Shown here: in pieces, positions 45,601-58,500 of the stretch
How the letters are laid out: each line of letters starts with the position of its first letter
Numbering within the stretch: the first letter of the stretch is position 1
From: Ligustrum vulgare
Lineage: Eukaryota; Streptophyta; Magnoliopsida; Lamiales; Oleaceae
DNA length: 64,000 nt
Direction: 5' to 3'
Assembly (NCBI GenBank): GCA_963555705.1
Contig: OY743177.1
Location: forward strand, 1,550,001 to 1,614,000
Position numbers and translations under genes: made by a program
Notes under the pieces: generated by a model
Told to the model about the DNA's origin: nothing
Database searches by the model: none
What the model saw: the letters and a program-made list of their open reading frames with translations, nothing else

Positions 45601-46345
45601 TTTTCCATTAAAATATTCTCCTTCTATTTTCATATTTCCAGCATTTTTATGAAGTTTTATTTCTTTTGTATTACTAGTTTCTCCTAAATATTTCCTATTA
45701 TGTAGACTAAGACTCCGTGATCTTTTAATTATTCTTTCATTTTCAAATGTTATTTTATCAGGATAATCTTCTTCTATTAATTCTATAATTTCAGGTTTGT
45801 TTTTTGTTATATTAAGTTCATAGTTTTTTGGCATTAAAGTTATTTGTTTTTCTGGTCTTATAATTTTACTAAAATCTTTACATTCTTTATGAACTTCTAT
45901 AAATGGTTTTTTAGAATAAATGTTTCCATAGTTTGAATTAGTAAATGTATATAAGGCTCTATATTCAATAGTCATGATTTTATCTCCTGGTTTCATTATA
46001 TCATTTCTATGTAATTTGAAATGTAATCCTAAAACTTCATTAAAATTTTTATCTGTTAATGATACACGGTATTTTGGATAGCATGTAAATATTAATTTTT
46101 TATATGTGAGATTTCCTTCTACCATTCATAAATGACTATCTTTTAAATTTAGTATTCTTCTATCATGTAAACTTACTGTTAGTGGTGAATCTATCCATTC
46201 TCTAAATAGAGATTTAAACATTATTTGTATTCCTGCCAAATAAGCATATTGAATCTTTTCACTATATTTTTTTATTAATCTTTGTTAATAATTCCATGAC
46301 TGTGTTTTTTGTTAATAGATTAAATTTATGTGTTCCATGGGTTGT
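45601..46345 (-). pseudogene. 30K-type movement protein
   Basis: Frames on both sides of a TGA at about 46128 read as one 30K-superfamily movement protein core. They give AGIQIMFKSLFREWIDSPL, LHDRRIL, EGNLTYKKLIFTCYPKYRVS and LTDKNFNEVLGLHF, then RALYTFTNSNY. A basic tail precedes the first protease. The domain forms plasmodesmal passages in plant viruses, and its presence separates this element from LTR retrotransposons. Confidence 0.7.
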
Positions 46346-46699
46346 TCTAACATCTATTGTTTTTTCTATTTTATATGGTATTCATTTATTGCTATTATTT
46401 ATCTTCTCCATATTCTATCAAAAATTTCACATCTACCAATCTTTAAATCTAATGATAATTTTTGTATTTTCTTATACTTATTGTTATCAAATGTTATTTT
46501 TAATCCATAACCTTCTATTTCTTCATATTCTTGTTTATTAATATTATTATCTTCTATTTCTTTTATCTCTTTATTCTGATTCTGATCCATTACTTTCTGA
46601 ATCCGTTTCACTTATATAAACTTCTTGATTGTAATATTCATCAATATCAGATATTTCACTTAGTTCATTTTCTATTTCTAAGTAATCTTTTTGTAATAT

Positions 46700-47916
46700 T
46701 CTAACATTTTTCTTGGTACAATCTGGGCTTATATGTCATATTTCTCCGCAATTCAAACATTTACATTTACTTTTATCTGTTTTATATGGTTTATTTCTCT
46801 ATTTTTGATTTGAACTATATTTTCTTTTATAATATTTTCTTTTAGGTTTTATATATATTTTTTTTTAAATTTTAAATTTTTTTAAAACTTCCTATTTTTA
46901 AATTTTCTCTTGATATTTTTTCTTTCATCATGACATCCCCATTGTGTGAGTTTTTCCATATCTTCACAGCATATTTTGGTTAACTTTCCTGATTTTTTCA
47001 ATAATTGTCTTTGTTGACATATATATGCTAATCTTTCAAATAAGAATTTTATTCTTGATCCTAATATTCTTGGTATTCCATCATTATCTCTGTAATATTT
47101 TTCAAATTCTATTTTAAAATATATTTTCCATGTACCTGGTAATTTATTATAGTACATGTCTTGGTACACATCCTAGTTTTCATTACTGTAGAATTGGGTA
47201 TAGTAGTATTTTTTAAATTCACAAGTGTATTATTTGATTTTGCACATATCACAAATTGTCAAGTTTATTAGTTTGATTCTTGCATCATCTTTTTCTCTTA
47301 TTGATTCTCTTTCAACATTATTTATCCAATTTTCTCCTAAGAATTCATCTTCTATATATCCTACTAATCTTTCTATACCTTATTTATCTAATTTTATTAT
47401 TTCAGTTTGAACATTTCTTCTTATTAATGCTTTAGTATCATTATTAATTTCTTCCCACCAGTTATAAACATCTCATTCAAAAGATGCAACTAGGTAGTCT
47501 ATTCTTCTTTCAGTACTTTCTCATGTATCATCTTTGTTATATAAAAAGAATAATATCATTGATTCTGCCCAAGCTAATAAGGCTTTTTTAATATCTATCT
47601 TACAATCTAAATCTAATTTTGTTCCTCCATGATTTATGGGTTTATTATAATCATCATTTGGTATAAATCTATCACTATATCTATTTCCTTTTGGTGGTTG
47701 TCTTTCTTTAATTCTATCATAATATTGTTTTTGTGGTTTATTATATAAATGTGCATAACTTTCATCTGAATCTGGTAATTCTGGTTTAGCTTCAGAAGTT
47801 CCTATTGGGGCTGGATTTGGTGCTCCTCCAGTATTCATTAAAATTTGGTATTCGTTTAAATTATCTATATTTAATTGGTCAAAATTTTCTATTAGTAAAT
47901 ATATCTCTTCATTCAT
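46700..47916 (-). pseudogene. Caulimovirid capsid with zinc knuckle
   Basis: Starts at the frame from 47916 and continues through several stops. Landmarks: Trp-rich NWWEEIN (about 47455), a Cys-bearing ICDMCKI and TCEFKKYYY segment (about 47240), YQDMYYNKLPGTWK (about 47150), and a basic tract. Then comes a C-x2-C-x4-H-x4-C zinc knuckle at about 46725-46770, in which one residue codon is now TGA. An acidic Ser-rich tail follows. This is the caulimovirid coat protein layout. Confidence 0.7.
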
Positions 47917-47949
47917 CTTTCTTTTGATCTTTTTCTTCTTTAGTATTTT

Positions 47950-48298
47950 TATCTATCTTTAATTTTCCTATAGTTTTCCTATAGATTTTTGTAATTCCAT
48001 TTCTTCTTCTAATATTTTTGGTAATATGTTTTTTCTGAATTCATAATCCATGCTTCCTGTTTCTATTACAATTTTTTCTTGTTCGATATGTTTCTTTCCT
48101 ATCCTTACAATTTCTTTTTCTATAAGTTTTTTTTATCGATTTTTTTATCTTTGCTTTTATTATTTTCTTTTAACTCTCTGATTTCAAGTTTTAATATATT
48201 TATATCATTTCTTGCTTCTGTTAGTTCATTTTTAACTTCTTTAATATCACTGATTAATGATTTTATTAATGTTTTTAAGTCTTCAAAATGTCTATCCA
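47950..48298 (-). pseudogene. Coiled-coil ORF, possible virion-associated protein
   Basis: From ATG at 48298 a strongly heptad-like helix (HFEDLKTLIKSLISDIKEVK and onward) is followed by a Lys-rich stretch and a frameshift. A short helical coiled-coil protein ahead of the capsid fits a virion-associated or DNA-binding small protein, but no motif proves it. Confidence 0.45.
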
Positions 48299-48299
48299 T

Positions 48300-48727
48300 A
48301 TTAAAATCTTACTTTAATACTTTCTATTTCAAGTATGAGTTCTGATTGGTACTTATCATTTTTGCATGTTGTTATCATATATTCGCAAAATTTTCTATCT
48401 GATTCTAACATTTCCTTTCGTCTTTGAATTCTCCAATATTTTCTTAGTATATTTTGATTTTTGGTTTTATCATATAATTCTGAATAAATTTTTTCTTTGT
48501 TATTTAGAATTTCTTGTATTTTAGGAATTTTGTTTTAGTATTGTATTAAAGTATTCTCTTTTCTTTTCTATAAATTTTAATTTCAGGATTTCTTCTCTTT
48601 TTATTTTTCTTTCTTCATTAATCATTTTATATAAGTTTATTCTTTGGTTACATATTATGTCTAATTTTTCATTTGTTTTTATATCTAAATATTTTTCTAA
48701 TATATGGTCTGCTCTATGAAAATTCAT
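48300..48727 (-). pseudogene. Small helical viral-element ORF
   Basis: 68 codons (MNFHRADHILEKYLD at the start) to 48521, continuing past a stop as a charged helical protein to about 48345. Related to the fragment at 34102-34418. Function unknown. Confidence 0.4.
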
Positions 48728-48736
48728 ATATCCAAT

Positions 48737-48979
48737 TTATTTCTCTTTATATAATTCTTCTGCTATGTTATAATTTAGTAAATCTAATATTTCTTCTATT
48801 ATATATTCTTCTTTTATAATATCGAAATTTATTAGATTATATATTTGCATTCTTATGTTTTCATCTAAATCTTTTAAAATTCTTAAGATTTCTATTTTAT
48901 AATTAAGGGGTAATATTAATCTTCTTATAATTATAAATTCTGGTATATGTATTATATATTTATTTTCATTTTTTGTCAT
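48737..48979 (-). CDS. First small ORF of viral element
   Basis: 80 intact codons (MTKNENKYIIHIPEF at the start, ending IAEELYKEK), Ile/Leu-rich and helical, beginning 30 bp downstream of the primer-binding site. No family is recognised. It could be the first ORF of the viral genome. Confidence 0.4.
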   Translation of the reverse strand: MTKNENKYIIHIPEFIIIRRLILPLNYKIEILRILKDLDENIRMQIYNLINFDIIKEEYIIEEILDLLNYNIAEELYKEK

Positions 48980-49008
48980 ATAATATATGTCCTTTAAGAT
49001 CTCCTATA

Positions 49009-49022
49009 TGGCTCTGATGCCA
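49009..49022 (-). other. tRNA-Met primer-binding site of viral element
   Basis: TGGCATCAGAGCCA on the minus strand, one base different from the standard TGGTATCAGAGCCA. It lies just before the first small ORF. No copy of the upstream flank exists near the other end, so this is not an LTR junction. Confidence 0.8.
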
Positions 49023-49291
49023 TTTAGTTGGAGTGTGCTATTAAGAGCGAACAAAAATCATATAAATTAAATATCATAATTAATAAGGGTTATATAAATT
49101 GTTAATTAAAGGATAATTTGGTATAAATTTTTCGTTTGTATGCTGATATGTAGACTTTTAAGCCTTTTTTTTATCATGTAATGGAAAACATTATAACATC
49201 ACAATCACAGGCACATTTTATGGCTATATCGGGCTGAATCGTAGTAAACTAGCAATTTTACCCTACTGAATCCATAGAAGAAGAAATCTCA

Positions 49292-52200
49292 ATGTCCCCA
49301 AAAACACCATCTCTCTGCCTCCTTTCTCTCTCCCTACTCTGCCTCCTTTCTCTCTCCTTCTTCTACCTCCACTACACCACCGGCATCATCACCCCGACGC
49401 TGTTGAATATATCCGCCACCCGGAATGCCATCAAAGTATACGTATTAGACCTGCCCAGATCCTTAAACTACGACCTTCTACGAAAATACTGGGCCTTAAG
49501 TGATGATACGAGGATCGGGAGTGAAGTAGATAATGAGATTCGAAAGACCCTTTTGCACAAAGATTCTGGTAAAATACTGCCATATCCTGAGAACCCTATA
49601 ATTCAACAGTACAATGCTGAGTACTGGATCTTGGGGGATTTGTTGACACCAGAGGAGGTAAAGAAAGACTCTTTTGCTAAAAGGGTGTTTCATTATCGTG
49701 AGGCGGATGTGATATTTGTTCCATTTTTCGCGACTTTGAGTGCTGAATTGCAGCTAGTTATCAACAAAGGTGTGTTCAGGAAGAAGGTGGAAGAGAATGA
49801 GGATTATCAGAGGCAGCTAATGGTGGTCGATTTGGTGAAAAAGTCCGAGGCTTGGCAACGATCGGGTGGGCGGGATCATGTCTTTGTCCTTACAGGTAAA
49901 TGTCGAAGTTTTATTTGTCTATTTCATGTAAATACTGCTGCATTTTGCTTAGTATTTATGCTAAATGAAAAATGGTTTTTAATTAGAAGGATTATCGTAT
50001 TAGTATCCACTTTTTTGGACTTGATATGCAATAGTTCATAATTAAACAATGTATGATCCGTAGAAGAATCTAAACCCGAATATTAAAGAAGCCAGATAAA
50101 ATGAAGCTACCTCTAAGAATAATGATACGAGTGTTAAATTGCCTAGTTAATCTATGAAGTAGATGTTATTTTTTTGCAAAATGCAAGCTTGATTTTCTTG
50201 GATCTATCTGCAGATTATTAATCCAATAAGATTAGTGATTAGAAGAACTTCGTTATTTCTCAGATTCCCTGTGCAAAGAGATCCGCTTCCTTAAAAGGCC
50301 TGGCTTAGCCTCTGTTCGGATCTCTTGGACAGATTATAAACCAGTTTTTTGGGTTTTTTTCGAGGTAAAATGTGTGGTTAAAAATTGGAGAGAGAAAAGA
50401 CGTGTGGTTAAAAATGTAGTTTGAGAAATTGTGTAGATTATAATCACTTTTTTTCCTTTTACCGAATAGATGAGTTTCCCCGTAAGGCCTTTTAGAGTCA
50501 CTATAGTTATTTTTCCGAGTTCCTTTGAGCATGCTTGCCATATTTTTCCACTGGTTTTGACTGTATTGGGTGGCACTCTTTATGAGTGTTTCAGGAACCA
50601 GCGCCTGTTAATTTTTTGGGCCAGTTAAGTGTGATTAGGGTTGTACTTCTAACTAACAATTTCACCCCCTCTAAAACAATTATTTTCAAATCTACCCTAA
50701 AAGAAATGAAGCTTGAACAGAAAGAAAAGAAAGTCTTATCACTCTCTCCAAACGCTTAGAAAGAGCTTAGATGTATCTACTCTATAAATTAGCTTCATAA
50801 TTGTATTCGTTTTCTTATCTTATAATCCAATATAATTGGCATGCAAGAGCTTATTCAAAGCAATAATAATTGATCCAAAGGTTAGTCGATACACAATAGA
50901 AATTAATTGGGTAAACTATGTAAAGTCATATTAAGTATCCGTTTGGTAAACAAAATAAACTGATTTATAAACCAGTTTATTAATAAACTTTCAAGCATGA
51001 GTTTTTGTTATAAAAACTGCTACTTAGAACACCCAAAAACGAATATTAAAAATAAATAAATAAATAAATATATATATATATATATATATTCCCAAGCAGG
51101 CCCTAAGATTTTTGCCGCACACCCTATCTAGTATCTACTTATGTGGCATGGAAATTGTGACTTGCCCAAGGCAACATCTTAGAGTCTTTTGATGACCGCT
51201 ATATCTGTAATTAATTCTCATAGAAACTTGATCTACAAATATATCCTCCTCCACTCTGAAGATCGAGTATATATCTAGTGCAGCAAGAGCATCTGGCCTT
51301 CTATTGTGTGTTTATTTTAATTTAGTTTCAAATATCAATTTATTATAAATGCGGGATACATAATTGTAAGGAAAATGGAAAAGAAAAATAACGAAGTTAT
51401 TAATGGGCATGCTGATGGAATTATAAGCTTGAAATGAAGGTCAGTCTACATTGTTTGGAAAGAAGAAGGCAGAATTTTTTGAATCCTTCCATAACTGTTG
51501 CTTCTTTGTAACCACCTGTAGTTGCAAGTCTCTTTCCCTTAATTTGCCATCAGTTTGGGTCATAAATGCCACTAAGGTATCTAGCAGATAACTGTCCATT
51601 TTAGAATCAAGAACTATGTTATTATCGTGATTGTCAGTTGACAATATTGCTAGTCTTTGTTTTATTTGAGACCTAATTCTCTATATTGATCTTCTAACTG
51701 GAAAACATAGCATAAGTATATTGTGTGTTAATCTCTTATATTTTAGTTTCTGGATTGTCAGGTTATGTTAAAACTTGAAGCATTCTTTGGCAGATCCTGT
51801 TGCAATGTGGCATGTCAAAGATCAGATAGCCCCGGCCGTTCTGCTTGTGGTGGATTTTGGTGGATGGTACAGGCTTGACTCTAAAGCATCCAATGATAAC
51901 TCATCGGAGATGATACATCACACCCAAGTTTCACTGCTAAAAGATGTTATTGTGCCATATACGCATTTGCTTCCTAGGCTGCACATATCACAAAATCAGA
52001 AACGCCACACCCTTCTTTATTTCAAAGGAGCTAAACATAGGCATCGGGTTGGTATTCTCCTTCCAGCAGGTTTAGCTAAATGCAAAATTTTATTACAAGA
52101 TGGGCTGACTACTAACTTTCTTCATTCTGAACTACTTGAATCTCACTGTTAATACTACTTTTCAGCAAGGCTAACGTAGTCACATTATCTAGCTACGGAT

Positions 52201-54043
52201 GAATTAATGAGAATATCATGGCTTAGTTTTATTATCCTAGAGGCTAGAACTAGGGATGGAAAAAAGGCTCGCCTGCTCGGGGCTGCTTAGAAAAAGCCCG
52301 AGTCTGATCGGTGCGTGCTATTCCCAAGCCGAGGCTCGGGGTCACGTCCAAATTTTGGACATTGGCTTGAGCTCGAGCAGGCCCGTGTGGCCCGCTGAGC
52401 CGCTCATGCCAGCTTGTGACATTGGGCCGTTTTAATGGAAAAAGACACAAAATTTCCCTGGCCTTTTTTTTTTCTCGTGCTACTGGTACAAATGCACAAA
52501 AAGCGCGAAAAAATTATATTGTTAAAAATAATTTAAACTTTTATGAATTAAAAAAAAAAAAAAAAACCGAGCCGCTCGGTTAAGCACGATTCGAACCTTT
52601 TTTTTTAGGGCCGATCTCTGGCTCAGCTCGGGCCAAAAAATGCTCGTGCAAAAAAGCTCAAGCCGTGCACGAGTTGGCTTGGCTCGTTTACATCCCTACC
52701 TAGAACATTTGTTGGGAACTCTTTTGAGGCAGTAGTAGCAGTAGTTATATTCATCCTTTCACAAGGATATACTGGATATCAAGGCCATTTTTGCCTTCGT
52801 GGTGTAGCCCAATAAGACAATTAAATTAAAATATACGAAATTATACTCGTCATAAACCACTCTATCTAGAAGAATCATAAGAAAACATTCCAACAAAATT
52901 AAAAAGGGCCCACTTTATGCAACCTCTATTCGAATAAGAATTTGGATGGTAGTTTCTCAGGGTAGTGGAAGAAAAAAAATTAGAACTTTTTTTTTTTTCC
53001 TTTCCCTTCTCTTTTCACATAGAGGTCATGCCTTCTAACCCATTCTCCCATCTTGACCTTTGAAATTGTTTCCTTATATATTAAATTGATGATGAATTTT
53101 CTGCTTGAAGTAGCATCAACCATCTTTTTCCACTAGTGTACAGAATATCCTACCATAACTCAGTAAAAGGAGAACCTTTATATTTGCTTGTCGAGTTTGG
53201 CACAGCAAGTGGGCCAATTGAATCAAAGATAAAGACCCCAAAATTTATTTTTCAATATTTTAATTATCTCAAGTAAATTGTTGGAGTAACTTCTTTTTTC
53301 TCGAATTCTTGTTATTGGAAGAACAAATATCTTGTTGTTTTTTATTTCCTGGTTGTTCGTGCAAATTATAAAATGCTGTCATTTGCTATTGTACTTGTCA
53401 ATGTTCTCTTGTTTGCTTTACTTTATTATTACTCTCTGTTTCTTTGAGGTTCCTATCAATAATATTACAATATTTGTTTCATTATATATAGGGTGGACTT
53501 GTTCGAGAAAAACTATGGCATTCATTGATCAACGAACCTGGAGTTATAATGGAAGAAGGCTTCCCCAATGCTACTGGAAAGGAGCAATCGATAAAGGGAA
53601 TGAGGAGTTCGGAATTCTGTTTGCACCCTGCAGGGGACACACCCACATCGTGTAGACTTTTTGATGCCATCCAAAGTCTCTGTATACCAGTCATTGTTAG
53701 CGACAACATAGAACTTCCGTTCGAAGGAATGGTGGATTACTCAGAATTTTCTGTGTTTGTGGCAGTTAGTGATGCATTGAGACCAAATTGGCTCTTGAGT
53801 CATCTCAGAAGCTATTCTGAAGAACAGAAGGATGGATTCCGTAAAAATTTGGCTCGGGTTCAACCCATGTTTGTGTATGAAAATGGTCACTCGGGTGGCA
53901 TCGGCCCAATACCTCCAGGTGGTGCTGTGAATCATATTTGGAGAAAGGTACACCAGAAATTGCCTGTGATTAAAGAAGCTATTATCCGAGAGAGGAGAAA
54001 ACCTGCAGGTGTTTCGGTTCCCCTTCGTTGTCATTGTACTTGA
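49292..54043 (+). CDS. GT47 exostosin-family glycosyltransferase (At1g34270/ARAD-like)
   Basis: Three exons: 49292-49895, 51794-52047 and 53492-54043. GT/AG borders and phases fit, giving 469 residues. It is a Golgi type II membrane protein: a short N-tail, a signal-anchor helix (about 8-27), a stem, then the exostosin GT47 domain (about 45-410). Landmarks include VYVLDLPRSLNYDLL, ADVIFVPFFATLSAEL, FCLHPAGDTPTSCRLFDAI (about 328-346) and IPVIVSDNIELPFEG (about 351-365). Relatives ARAD1/2 are implicated in pectic arabinan synthesis. Donor and product here are unproven. Introns of about 1.9 and 1.4 kb hold repeat insertions (50330-50455, 52251-52698). Converges with the FAB1D-like gene. Confidence 0.93.
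50330..50460 (+). repeat. GTTTATAAA-family repeat in GT47 intron 1
   Basis: Same order of motifs as the family at 22205 (GTGTGGTTAAAAATTGGAG, GTGTGGTTAAAAATG, GAGAAATTGTGTAG). Lies wholly within intron 1. Confidence 0.6.
51055..51090. repeat. (AAAT)n/(AT)n microsatellite
   Basis: Four AAAT/TAAA units run into about ten AT units, in intron 1 of the GT47 gene. Confidence 0.85.
52251..52698. mobile_element. hAT MITE in GT47 intron 2
   Basis: Inverted ends TAGGGATGGAAA and (inverted) TAGGGATGTAAAC. 8-bp duplication GCTAGAAC / CCTAGAAC with one mismatch (52243-52250 and 52699-52706). Subterminal GCTCGGG / GAGCCG repeats are typical of this hAT MITE type. 448 bp, no coding. Confidence 0.85.
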
Positions 54044-55522
54044 ATCTATTTTTATCGAATTTTCTGATCATAATTCTTGTTCCTACCACTATATTTTTGT
54101 TCTTCTTCCTCCATCAAGATGAGTTCATTCAATGTTGAAAAGCTTTGATTACACGACTGCATGCTGATTATACATAGTACTAGAAATGCTTGTTTTAGTA
54201 GGAAATATGCTTATTATGTATGCCAATCAACTGCTCGTTCTATATAATCTCTTGGATTCAGTTGAGAAACTTGAAGGTTACTTGATGTTGCAGAGTTTAC
54301 AGAATACAAATGGAATAATATTTACTGTATCTGTGTAAAAAAAGGCATTTCAGAAACTTTTGCTCATGCTAATAATTCATCTTAAATGTATGAAAATTTG
54401 TCAATTTCTGCTGTGTAAATCATCAGTTTGCAGCAAGAATGGATACTGTAGATAACTTTTCTGGGCAATATCAGATAATATCAACTCAGAACATCACTGT
54501 GTAACATTGAAAATGCAAGAAAGCAAGGTGATCAAAGAAATTGCTTGCTTTCTTCCATTTTTGTTGCCAAATAAATCCCAATCCGGAATTCAAATGTAGT
54601 CTCCATCTTCATAATCGAAATCCATGGTGGGGCAATCTTCCAAGTGACAAAAACCTACAATAAATAAACAACAATTTGGTGGACTTGATACGTTTTCAAC
54701 TTTAGCTCAACTTTTTGTAATAGTTTGTTCACGCTTGTAGAAGGAAGATTTTTCAATTCACACACTACCATCGTCGTCAACCTTTTGAGTTCATGAGATT
54801 TGATCGCTTAACATAGTTCAGTCCTTAAAAGGGACTTTTTGGCAGGCTTATAAACCTAAAACCCGTGCCATCTCTCTCTCTTAAAAAATAAGCTACTCAA
54901 CACTCTACAGCCACATGATTAATCAATCTGCAAGAAAAGCCAGAATTTTCAAAATCATATACTCTCGACCCCAACCCCCTTTCCGGTAAGTTCCCTTGAA
55001 GTGATTTTCTTGATTTTGGGTTTGGTTGATAATGTCTCCATAGACGGTTTCAAGAAAAAAATCGGACTGCAAATGGATATGCTAAGGTTTCAATCATGAG
55101 GTATGATTTTGGTCATTCCTGTTTTAACATGATAGACTGATATTTGTATGAATAGACCTGATATGTTGTCCGTCCACCGAACACGTGACAACTCGACATT
55201 GAAGGATGCAGAGTTGTCCATGTTCGTGGGGGAGACAGATCAATTTCATTAGTATTTTAATTCCTTCTCATTCACAGAACATAAAAAGGATAGAATTCTA
55301 TGGAATACCAACGACAGTTTCCTTTTTTACAATTACTCAAGAAGATGTACATACAAAACCATATGTGCAATATTTATGTAATGACCTATAAAAGAAGATA
55401 AGAAGTCCCTCCACTTTGCTGGAAAAAAAACAGCAGAAAGAGAGCGGCCATACTGCACCGATAAGCTATATAGTATATACAACATTCAGTAAAATTCATT
55501 AACGCGAACACAAACTCATAGT
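54044..55522. other. Intergenic between convergent genes
   Basis: Holds the 3' UTRs of the GT47 gene (plus) and the FAB1D-like gene (minus). Nothing else is recognised. Confidence 0.5.
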
Positions 55523-58500
55523 TCAGGCAGAAAAACCATTTCGTCCATGACTTGGAGAACTGGGACGAGATTTATTGTCATGTTTGGGTATCTCTAGAGA
55601 CTTTGCAAGAGGTCTAGAATTGTCATCATGATGCAAAGAACCGTTTTCCTCCCCGTTGGCAGTGCCACAAAGTTTGCAGGGGTTACTCAATCTATGGGAA
55701 CACCAATGGTCAGGTACGCACAAAAAATGGGTGTCGATGAACTTCCTAAATCTCTTCTTGTATTCTTTAGGAGAGATGACAGTTGGCTGCAGGTTCTTAG
55801 GAACAACCAGCGAAGACTTAACCCAATTCTCTAGTTGTTTGTCCCAAGTATATTGTCTGAGATAGTCTATGATGCCACAGACCAGTTCCTGACGTTGAGT
55901 ATCTACTCCCACAAGCAGAGAATAATCCATCACGTTGATTGACTGAGATAAAAATAAAAAGGGATAAGCCAGAAACCCAAGCTTAGCTATGAACAATATA
56001 GATTAAGCAATTTGGTAAAAACTTCGATCCAAAACTCACTTGGAGGAAAGTAGTGTCATTCCAAACAGCCCTTTGCAAGTTACGCTTCGATTTCATACTG
56101 ATATATAGAGGTGAATCATTCATATCATTGACGAAATTCTGATCCAAGAGAACATCTCCCGAGCCATTGCTAGTAGAATTAAATCGAGCATGAAGAGCTC
56201 CTTTAAGATCATACTGCCTCGATATGGTCCGACCAAAAGACAGATTCTCCATCACCAGGAGATCATGTTTGGTCTCTTTTCCATTCTTAGTTCCTCTTAT
56301 GATGACCTGTGAGATTTAAAATTGTAAGGTTAGGCCCCATAATATTTCTGATCATGTTTGGCTAAGCTTCAATGTAAAAAAAGTAATTTTTCTCTTTCAA
56401 ACATGTTTATAGATACCTTTTTTCTTTAACTTTTCTACAAAAAGTTACTTTCAAAGTGTTTGGCATATAAGAAGTAAGAACTGGACAGCTATACGAAGAG
56501 GAAAAGTAGTAGGTAGACTGACCTGGTAGATGCCGAGAACTTTAGCAAGGCAGGTAGGATTATGCAACTCGTAACACTGATCCATGTACTTAAAATAGTT
56601 GAGTGCAAACTTCATGAATGAATCGAATTCTGTCCTCTTAATTTCCTTTATTATTAATCGATCGTCAAGTGTCTTTGCAAAGAAAGATTTACTCTTCCCG
56701 CCTTTGGCATCCCAATTCCTACAACGGCTTAAGGAAGCAATATAATCCACTTCAGAGGGACAACATCGATCTCGCAACTGACGGAACTTGCTTGCATACA
56801 AACATACGACGGAATATTTATGCTTTCCTGGAGCTTTTGACCCCATAGAGACTTGTGGGTGGTCAGCACCATAAGATTTCAAAGAATCCAACAAATCCGA
56901 CCCATTAAAGCTTGAAGAATGTGACTCTAATGAACTGGTTGACCAAGAATTGATTCCGTCGGAATCTGAAGAACTAAAAGATGGCCAGTTAGAGGTCGAA
57001 GAGGAAACACGAGACAGACTCTGCGAGCTCTCAATTGATTTTGTATCGATTCCTCGTTCTTTCCTGGCATCCTCGACTAGTTCCTCAGATGCAGTCGATG
57101 GGTTCTTTGATAAGGTCAGAGCACAGGCTATTATGCTTGAGAATTCATCTTCGTAGTCAGACACAATATAATCATCAGTACCGAGGGGAATATGTAGTCT
57201 TGAGCCCTCTTCTGTGATTAGTTCATGAGCCACTAATTCTCCAGCATAATGACTTAAAGATTCAAATTTTTGGGAGTAACTTCGTTGGAGATTGCTCATG
57301 TATTGGCGTTGAATTACTGAATAAGGACTCCAGATCAAACCCTTGTCATTATCAAAATCAGCAGCTACCGGTATTCCCTTATCTATTTTCTCTTTCCCGA
57401 CGGAACCAGAGTTCTGCATCTCAAAACTAGGTTTCACCAGGAAATGATGCACAGATGATTTATTTCCATCAGTTCCATCTACAGTTGGTCTTGCAATATC
57501 ATCTGGGATAATCCTAGATTCTTCAACTTGCCCATCAATTGGAATTTCTTTAATTGTAAAATCATCTGCTTCCACGGATGTAACAAGTTTAATTTCCAAT
57601 CCAGCAATATTTTCCAGAGGACTGTCACAGTTTTCCACCTTAATATCAGCCCCATTAGCTTCTTCTTCATCAGTTCCATCATCTTTCAATTGAGGTTGCT
57701 CTTGCACTTTTAGCTTCATAGATTTACTCGCCAGAAGATCGGATGATAATGAGCTTAGACGTTGATCCCAGACATGTGATTCAAGCAGAAGCTCCAATCG
57801 TACCCTGTTCAAGCTTAGAAGTTTATACGCAGGCTCATCTCGAGATCCATTCTTAACAGCATTTTGAATGTCAACCTGATTTTGCATGACCAAACAAAAT
57901 GAGAATGGCCAATAACTGCTATCTATGCAGTAGCATGCTTTAGAGAAGAAGAAAAATCACAATAAGAACAGTGATGAGTTTGCTAAGATAATATAGAAGC
58001 ATAAGAAAAACTTAATTAGGAAGAATCCTTTTACCTCGAATTGAGATTTTTCTTGCTTTAACATCTCCTCAATATCAGAAAATTTCTTACTTGTTCCCCG
58101 AATGTTGAGAGTTACACCAACGTATCGAGTTTCTAAATCCTTCAAAGATTCTTCTATCTCCAAGAACATTTTAGTCCCTTTTGCTAACACCTTAGAGAGG
58201 GAAGAGAAAAAATAAGTTTCCAGTCAAAATTGAAGCTCATATAATAAAACGGATAGCAATAAAACAGCAATCATTTTTATGAAGGTGCTACCTTCTTAAA
58301 ATCTTCCTTTAGAAACTCTCCTCTCACAGAAGAGTTAAAGTTCAGCATCTTATATGGCAGAGACACTGAATAAGTAGAAACTGGTGAGTATTTGAACACT
58401 GCAACCATTGGGCCAGATCTGCATGTGGACAAAAAGATGGCAGAATATAATAAAATATCTTTTTTCCAATAAATAAACCAAAATCTTTTCCAATAAAAAC

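Larger units (their letters stand above)
40918..49022 (-). mobile_element. Endogenous caulimovirid (pararetrovirus) remnant
   Basis: About 8.1 kb on the minus strand, very AT-rich, with the gene set of a plant pararetrovirus. In order it has a tRNA-Met primer site, small helical ORFs, a capsid with zinc knuckle, a movement protein, two retropepsins, RT, RNase H, a transactivator-position ORF, and then a TATA box with a poly(A) signal about 125 nt later. There is no integrase and no direct LTR copy beside the primer site, which argues against a Ty3 element. Capsid before movement protein is, as I recall, the order in Cavemovirus and Solendovirus. Every major ORF has stops or frameshifts, so it is a dead copy. 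Confidence 0.85.

Noticed and set aside
46296..46541. Plus-strand hydrophobic frames in the viral element
   Set aside because: Antisense of Lys/Glu/Asn-rich viral coding DNA, which gives Phe/Ile/Leu-rich readings on the other strand.
40918..49292. Reading the viral locus as a Ty3 LTR retrotransposon
   Set aside because: No integrase, no direct copy of the sequence beside the primer site, and a movement-protein domain is present. The endogenous caulimovirid reading fits better.
55628..57713. Plus-strand frames opposite the FAB1D exons
   Set aside because: Shadows of the minus-strand coding exons, which show clear kinase motifs and splice sites.
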